This document shows, piece after piece, positions 9,909 through 15,036 of a DNA stretch of 15,036 nucleotides. Each line of letters begins with the position of its first letter. Position 1 is the stretch's first letter. The stretch is from the NCBI GenBank assembly GCA_900175165.2, contig FWWN02000430.1:1-15036 (forward strand). The letters are read 5' to 3'. The stretch is from Rhizomucor pusillus. Taxonomy: Eukaryota > Mucoromycota > Mucoromycetes > Mucorales > Lichtheimiaceae. A program made the position numbers and the translations under genes. The notes under the pieces are model-generated. The model worked only from the letters and a program-made list of their open reading frames with translations. It searched no databases and had not been told where the DNA came from.

Positions 9909-10388
9909 TTCGCCCCAGAAATAAGTGAAGAGGGAGAGGAGAGGTTGCGAAAAGCGAAGAGAAAAAAAAATTTTCGGCTTCACTGCAGTGTTCATTACTA
10001 CCTAGCGCAAAAAAGGAAATAGGCTTGTTCCCTTTGTCTGACCGCCTGGCTGATGACGAGCATACTGGCAGAGACAAAGTAGTTTCATAAAAGCAATTGC
10101 TTCAAGCAGATAACACAATGCACGAAAATGAGGAGTTGAATTTCGATCATTGTGAATTAAGGCGTTCTGTTTCTCCTTTTGCATCAAATGGTTTATAGTC
10201 CCGAAATCATTGATAAGCAGAACTTGTATACTATGTTCGATTTAACATCTATTGGAAAGTAAAGCTATGAATATAAAATGCAACTAATATGTAGAACTGT
10301 TTGCAGAAGAGTATGTACATGATGTAAAGAGATCAGAAACAAGATACTAACAGGAGGTAAAAGAATAGAATAGATGGGATGCTAAACT
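9909..10388. other. Intergenic region upstream of kap123
   Basis: About 480 bp between the kap123 start and the 3' end of the hydrolase-like gene, both on the minus strand. It must hold the kap123 promoter and the hydrolase 3' UTR. An A/T homopolymer block lies at about 9960-9974. No gene, RNA or repeat was recognised in it. Confidence 0.6.
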
Positions 10389-10496
10389 CTAGGCTGGTGA
10401 AGAGATGATGAAATCTTTGAGTGGTTCTAGTCGAAACTTGATTTCCTTTAGCCTAGCATCGGCAGGATCCCAGCGGAGGAAGAGGTCGCGCAAGTG
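10389..10496 (-). pseudogene. Out-of-frame C-terminal tail of the hydrolase-like gene
   Basis: In the -1 frame relative to exon 3, this segment reads LRDLFLRWDPADARLKEI and then KFRLEPLKDFIISSPA before a TAG at 10391-10389. It is an amphipathic, charged helix of the kind that ends this protein family. The in-frame reading instead gives a Ser/Ala-rich stretch and an early TAA. There is no GT in the preceding roughly 80 nt that could serve as a donor, so an intron does not explain the shift. A one-base assembly deletion or a real frameshift mutation does. Confidence 0.6.
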
Positions 10497-12703
10497 TTGG
10501 CAGGGTCGTCGAATAATCCTCGGAGTATCCATGGCAAATAGAATGGATTCGGTCGCAATTTAGCCTGGAAGGGCTCAATGTGGGCATCGTGATGCAAAAT
10601 TTCCCCAAGTTCGTTTGCAGAGTGTTGTGAACCATGCCAAAACGATCGCGCACGCCGCCCGAAAGGTGGAGTATCAAACAGGTATCGCACTGCTGTCGCG
10701 TAAACCTCTGCTTCCTCGTAAATGGTAGAATGGCCGCCTTCCAAGGCATATAAACTGCCAGCGAGTACCTCGCTTATGTTCGTGAATAGTCCATGATCGG
10801 ACAGTCCTGCATTCCGTAACCGTAAAACAAAAACAACGAGGCTAATCAAAAAATTGTTTTCCGAGTATAGATGCTTGTCGATATACACCGCTCTGAGAAT
10901 GTTGGGATGTGAAACAGCAGATAGAATGGCTGAATATAATGGTACGACTTGATCCTGCAGAGACCCCACCAGTACAGTCTTTACACCCTCATGGAGGATA
11001 TAACTGAACGACTGCTGGAATTTTCTAGATATGCTGGTTGTCGAATCCATAAATTCAAATAGTTCTCGAGCAGCATCCGCTTCGACGTACTATGTAAATA
11101 TCAGTCAATTATCAAATAATTGGCCGTTAAAAATTACCTTGACGATAAGGCTGCCTTTCAAGACGGGAAATGGACCGTGGCCGATACCAGCCATTGCAAG
11201 CATGCATACTGGTTGACGATTCAGGTGGATATGCCCACACTGAAGGAGGCGGTCCAGAAGCATCACAGAGACTATTGTGCCTTGCGAATGGGTGGCCCAC
11301 AAGATCACATCAGCAGATGATATAGCCTCTAACCATTCCAAGTTCGAGAGGAGTTGCTGGTATAATTTCTCTATTCGTTCTTCGACTTTCCCTTCGCCTT
11401 CGAGCGGTATACTGGCAACCGCATCGTCGGGCAAAACTAACTGATGCTCTAGCGCAAAGTAATGCCGTAAAGCTGAAGCCATTTGCTTGCAGAATTTTTT
11501 GGATGTACCAGTCGGCTCGCCGATCATACTTCGTACCAGCTAAATTTTGTTGCCAAGTTAGAATTCCAGTAACATGCAACCTGAATGTGCGGAAAGATCC
11601 ACCTTTGAAGGAAACCATCCATGAACTCCAATGATGACGATCTTTTTTTCGACTCTACGTTCCTTCATATCCGGTATAAAGTTTGAAAACTTGATGAACA
11701 TTTGTCTCTTTAGTTCCTGCGGGTACTCCTCGGCTTGGCGGAATGCATTTGTAAATATATGTCTGGCGGTTTCCAGAAACGATTGAGGAGTTGATTGCGT
11801 TTTGTTGTGTTGGTTGGGAAATTCTAATTGTCGCATTGTTTGAAAGACTGTGTGAAACGTTGGAAGCACGGGGTTGCCGCCGGAAGACGCCGGAGATGAT
11901 GATCGCTCTTCAATTTCTAAATGGGCCACAGCTGAGGCCTGGGTGTCGATGTGGGTCATCATTTCAGACTGGGTATACACCAATGACGTCCCGACGTTGC
12001 GAGGGAATAGATCTTCTGACTTGGTCACCATGTCACCACTGCAGCTGGACGTTTCTACTTGCTTTAATAGTTTTGAGACGGCCGCAGAACGCCCTATTAC
12101 ACTTGATACGGAGTCATTCTTGTGCAATGTAAAGTTCTCAGTGGTATGCAGCCTTCGGTCCGAGACCAAATCAATATCATCGTCAGACAGATCAGACGTT
12201 AGGATGCTGCCGCTCGCCGACACACTTGTTGATAATGCTTCTGCCATTGCTTTTGATGGATAAACCCATCGGTGATGAGTCACCGTACTGCGACCGCTCT
12301 TCATAGATAATGCCTTTGATGGTTGCTGTTTGTTACTCGTCAGCCATGTTAGAGACTCTCGACTGCTGCTTTTGGACAATGCTGCCTCTGTATGAAGTAG
12401 GGATCGCTGCTGCGGTAAATAGTTCTGCTTGGCAAGCTCCAGCGAAAGTGCGAGCGTGGCACTCAGCTTTTCGTCTGGAACTTCGTGCTTGTAGTCACTT
12501 TGACGAAGACGCGAATGGGCATCTTCGGCGGCCACATTGACTGATGTCGTTTTTGCGATCGGATCGGCTTTTGTGGGGAACATTAACTTTTCAGAGTGGT
12601 GGCAACGAGGTTGTCCAGGAGCAACATGCTTTTGAGGTCGGCGCCGCTGGTGCTGCTGCTCTTCTCTAGTCCAGAAGTTGACCAAGCTAAACCAGGTCAG
12701 CAT
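10448..12703 (-). CDS. Alpha/beta-hydrolase-like protein, YML020W-like (3 exons; C terminus probably frameshifted)
   Basis: Exons 12703-11603, 11539-11138 and 11089-10448 give 714 aa in the uninterrupted frame. The first about 350 residues are low-complexity and Ser/Gln-rich, starting with a hydrophobic/aromatic segment (MLTWFSLVNFW). The catalytic-like part begins with beta-strand IVIIGVHGWFP (355-365, an HG oxyanion-type motif), then IGEPTGTSKKF. A nucleophile elbow THSQG follows with Ser452, and then VGSLQDQVVP with a candidate acid Asp547. A late histidine may lie in the region after 600. This order fits serine hydrolases and resembles the uncharacterised fungal YML020W family; substrate unknown. 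Around 10500 the frame runs into SSSAGILPMLG and stops, while the -1 frame gives a more protein-like tail ending at 10389. The ATG directly follows a CTTTAG acceptor-like sequence, so a 5'-UTR intron is likely. Confidence 0.75.
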
Positions 12704-13589
12704 CTAAAGATTGGGGAGGAAGGAGGGGAACGTGGACAAAAGAAGGTACGTAAATGAAAGAACTCTGATTCATATGACCACGCATGAATGAAGCTCGTGC
12801 TGAGTTGCCCCCAATGAGCGATTGATTTTCTTCCACATTTCACCGCATTTCGATCGGCATCCAAGCGCTGCTATATCGCCACTTTAGCAGATCCGAGGTA
12901 CCAATTACTATTTCCACCTATTACGAACTTACAACACTGATTTATATTTTCCGTTGAATGCTGGAAACTACCATAATGCATCACTCGCAGCTCTTGCTGA
13001 CAAACACACCGTGAGTACGAAATACGGCAAACATGATCTCTACTAATCCATATTTCAAATATACTTCTTATATAAATTCACAACATCCTCCTTGTACCTT
13101 TTGGTTACTATCTGTACGTTTCATCTACTATTATGGCCCCAAATGTTTATTACTTCTTGTTGAGTTTTCAATGTCCTCTTCTGCTGATGACTAACTTGTA
13201 TGCGAACTAAACTGTTCCATTGGGGCATCAACTACCAAACAGTATTTCAATCTTCATTGGATATTATTATAGCAGAATTCTCGTAATAGCGGGATCTTTC
13301 TTCATTATGCGTGCTATTACAACTAAGGTACTCTTTTCTTTTCAGTTACGCACGTCCTTATTACGGTCACTGGCAATAACTCAAAGATCAAAATGATTCA
13401 TCAAGACAACAGGCAAAACAATACCTTTTTATCGTAGACTCAAAAGATATCCTCCTGGATTATATATGCAATAAAATAAATTGAATAATGAGCAGCATTT
13501 GCAGCTTGTAGCCTAGCATAATGCAAAAAGTAACCGAACGTCCATAGCCAGGAACCGCCCGCTGTGATCACGTGACTAACTACTGAAGT
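12704..13589. other. Non-coding region between hydrolase-like gene and tRNA
   Basis: About 890 bp with no recognisable gene. On the minus strand, next to the hydrolase start, a donor-like GTAAGT at 12932-12927 could pair with the acceptor at 12704 as a 229-nt 5'-UTR intron, with an AT-rich TATAAA-like stretch just upstream at about 12940-12948. The rest is AT-rich. A CACGTG palindrome with GATCACGTGAC context lies at 13566-13576. Confidence 0.45.
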
Positions 13590-13596
13590 AAAAAAA
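13590..13596 (-). terminator. RNA polymerase III terminator of tRNA-Lys
   Basis: A run of seven T on the minus strand, 35 nt beyond the end of the tRNA. It is the first run of four or more T after the gene, so it is the likely Pol III stop. Confidence 0.7.
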
Positions 13597-13631
13597 TGTG
13601 TTGATTTCGACAGGTTCTTTCACAGAACAAC

Positions 13632-13704
13632 AGCCCGACGGGGGGCTCGAACCCCCAACCTTGAGATTAAGAGTCTCACGCTCTGCCAATTGAGCTAGCC
13701 GGGC
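13632..13704 (-). tRNA. tRNA-Lys (anticodon CTT)
   Basis: A complete intronless cloverleaf. The 7-bp acceptor stem GCCCGGC pairs with GTCGGGC (one G-U). The D arm is TAGCTCAATTGGCAGAGC and contains the A box. The anticodon stem TGAGA/TCTCA carries loop CTCTTAA, giving anticodon CTT for the Lys codon AAG. The T arm GGGGG-TTCGAGC-CCCCC contains the B box GGTTCGAGCCC. The mature part is 72 nt plus a U discriminator at 13632; CCA is not encoded, as expected in eukaryotes. Confidence 0.97.
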
Positions 13705-14382
13705 CTCCTGGTTGCTTTTTAAAATTAAATGTACACCTTGAAACGTATGATTACGTGACTTTTTCGTAAGCTAACACATCAATTTTGATAGCTGCAAAGA
13801 TAACCGAGAATTATTCCATACTACGGACAAAGTTTCGTGTCGAGTGGTACTCATTGACCTTAGACTACATCAATTTTTAATTTGTGTGCTTTGTGAGCAT
13901 CAGTGGCTGTAACGTCCTGTGTTGCAAAGATGTACATGTTCCTTTTCAGTCATTCTGATTTCAGAATGCTGCACGTTTAGAATTTGACAAAGTCAATAAC
14001 AACATTGCTGGAAGCAGTAGCTAACTATATTATTGTACTTGAACATCCGAGTTACAGGCGACAGACGACGTTTTGGAACGTTGTCAGCATTTTCGTGCTC
14101 AACACGAAGATGGAAATGCCGAACGAATTGAACAGCGGAAATGCGCCAGAAAACCGAGTAACACGCAAGAAAACGTGTTTTTGACGCTACATTTTATTAT
14201 AAACATTCTTAACATCTTGCCTACCGGAACAGTTGGAGTCTTTTTGTATGCTGCATCCTATGAACGTGTGATATGAAGACTGACAAAGTTATACAGTCAA
14301 AGCTGGCTTGCTGAGCAGTCGTTGAACGTTACTTTTTGAGCGATTTTGGACAACTGATTCCATTGTCGATATTGCCAAACCA
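13705..14382. other. Region between tRNA and transposon relic, no assignable gene
   Basis: AT-rich. A second CGTGAC-containing site (ATTACGTGAC) is at 13750-13759. Plus-strand readings at 14070-14180, such as ERCQHFRAQHEDGNAERI, are open for about 65 codons and weakly recall mobile-element proteins. No motif is firm enough to name them, and they could be part of the adjacent decayed element. Confidence 0.35.
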
Positions 14383-14410
14383 TGTGATGTGTGGAATGTG
14401 ATGTGTGGAA
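14383..14410. repeat. Perfect 14-bp tandem duplication
   Basis: The unit TGTGATGTGTGGAA occurs twice, directly head to tail. It lies just before the hAT-like remnant. It is too long for a hAT target-site duplication (8 bp), so replication slippage is the simplest explanation. Confidence 0.9.
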
Positions 14411-14447
14411 TAGAAACAACAAGGGAAAAAGGACAACAGGTCGTCGA

Positions 14448-14850
14448 GTTCAAGTCGAAGCAGCAAATGACGAGCAGGATGAGGCTCATATATCTCATGC
14501 GAACGATACTTTCATTTGAAGCTAATACAGTTCCCGGACGATTTTGCGCGAGAGAGCGTCATCAGAATATAGTGACTATGTCGAAAACAGGATGGATATT
14601 TCAGCAAAAAATCCTCTCGAATGGTGGAAAGAGAAACATTCTGATTTCACGCCAAGTGGTTAGGAATTGTCTGGCCATACAGGTATAACATCATTGTTTT
14701 TCTTTTGCTTCTGGATTCTGGCTAGCATTTTCTCTGACGACGGACTTTACATACTGTAGGTATAAGCGCCTCGTCGGTTCAAATGATATTCTCCACTAGC
14801 GTGGACTCGAGCATCATTGAATCTAGAGACAAAATAGAGCGTGCATGCTG
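14448..14850 (+). mobile_element. Degenerate hAT-family transposase, C-terminal fragment
   Basis: One plus-strand frame reads an acidic linker VQVEAANDEQDEAHI (14448 on), meets stops near 14515, then gives EYSDYVENRMDISAKNPLEW followed by WKEKHSDFTP (to about 14655). NPLEWWK...F is the hallmark opening of the hAT C-terminal dimerisation region. A different frame then gives VVRNCLAIQ. After a likely intron (14683-14759), ASSVQMIFSTSVDSSIIESR matches the SSER-FS-AG block that follows in intact transposases, with a stop soon after at about 14818. Internal stops and frame changes mean it is not functional. No N-terminal BED finger, DDE core or terminal inverted repeats were identified in the window. 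Confidence 0.6.
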
Positions 14851-15036
14851 AAGATATTTAGACTGTGAGGAATCATTATAGATGATACCAGTTACGATGG
14901 ATGACATGTAAAGTGTTACATATATTGCGCAATAGCCTACACAATATGGAATTGAGAACCGATTGTTTACAGTGATAACAGTCTCTATGCAAAGGAGGTC
15001 TTGCTTTCAATTTTCAGGATCTTCATAGTGATCTTC
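14851..15036. other. Right edge, nothing assignable
   Basis: AT-rich sequence after the transposase relic. It probably includes decayed 3' flank of the element. No gene or terminal inverted repeat could be identified. Confidence 0.4.

Noticed and set aside
10480..10510. Programmed -1 ribosomal frameshift in the hydrolase-like gene
   Set aside because: No X-XXY-YYZ slippery heptamer is visible at the crossover, and the family is not known to use recoding. An indel explains the data more simply.
14073..14276. Possible Helitron or other mobile-element protein (ERCQHFRAQHEDGNAERI)
   Set aside because: The resemblance rests on a short charged segment. No Rep or helicase motif is present, so it was not annotated as an element.
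1..15036. CRISPR arrays, bacterial operons, rRNA or phage features
   Set aside because: No spaced direct repeats, Shine-Dalgarno-led gene clusters or rRNA segments were seen. All recognised genes are spliced and eukaryotic in character.

Overview
The window looks like nuclear DNA of an intron-rich, compact fungus. An early-diverging lineage such as Mucoromycota is my best guess, but that placement is inferred. Support: four long spliced genes with short introns (mostly 50-100 nt) carrying GTAAGT-type donors and TAG/CAG acceptors, fungal-type protein families, short AT-rich intergenic stretches, and a eukaryotic tRNA with internal A and B boxes. I rebuilt the exon structures by hand. In all four genes the summed exon lengths are divisible by three.

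Layout from left to right. (1) 120-1039, plus strand: the U5 snRNP protein Dim1/TXNL4A, 8 exons, 142 aa, including an apparent 3-nt microexon. (2) 4934-1161, minus strand: a 919-aa Ras guanine-nucleotide exchange factor, 14 exons, with a degenerate Ras-like GTPase domain at its N terminus. It converges on dim1 with 121 bp between the stop codons. (3) 4935-6031: about 1.1 kb of intergenic DNA holding the RasGEF leader and a few open plus-strand stretches of uncertain meaning. (4) 9908-6032, minus strand: a karyopherin beta of the Kap123/importin-4 type, 13 exons, 1046 aa. (5) 12703-10448, minus strand: an alpha/beta-hydrolase-like protein resembling the fungal YML020W family, 3 exons. Its conserved-looking C terminus continues in the -1 frame to 10389, which suggests a one-base indel. 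(6) 13704-13632, minus strand: intronless tRNA-Lys(CUU) with a T-run terminator. (7) About 14448-14850, plus strand: a decayed C-terminal piece of a hAT-family transposase.

The genes do not form a pathway. They are neighbouring housekeeping and signalling genes (splicing, Ras signalling, nuclear import, a probable lipid or ester hydrolase, a tRNA) with a transposon relic at the right edge. No new multi-gene system is evident. The points most worth checking are RNA-level or gene-model oddities: the 3-nt exon in dim1, two GC-AG introns with the same GCAAGT donor, introns crowding the start codons, a purine-tract acceptor in the RasGEF gene, the GTPase-like/RasGEF fusion, and the frameshift in the hydrolase gene.
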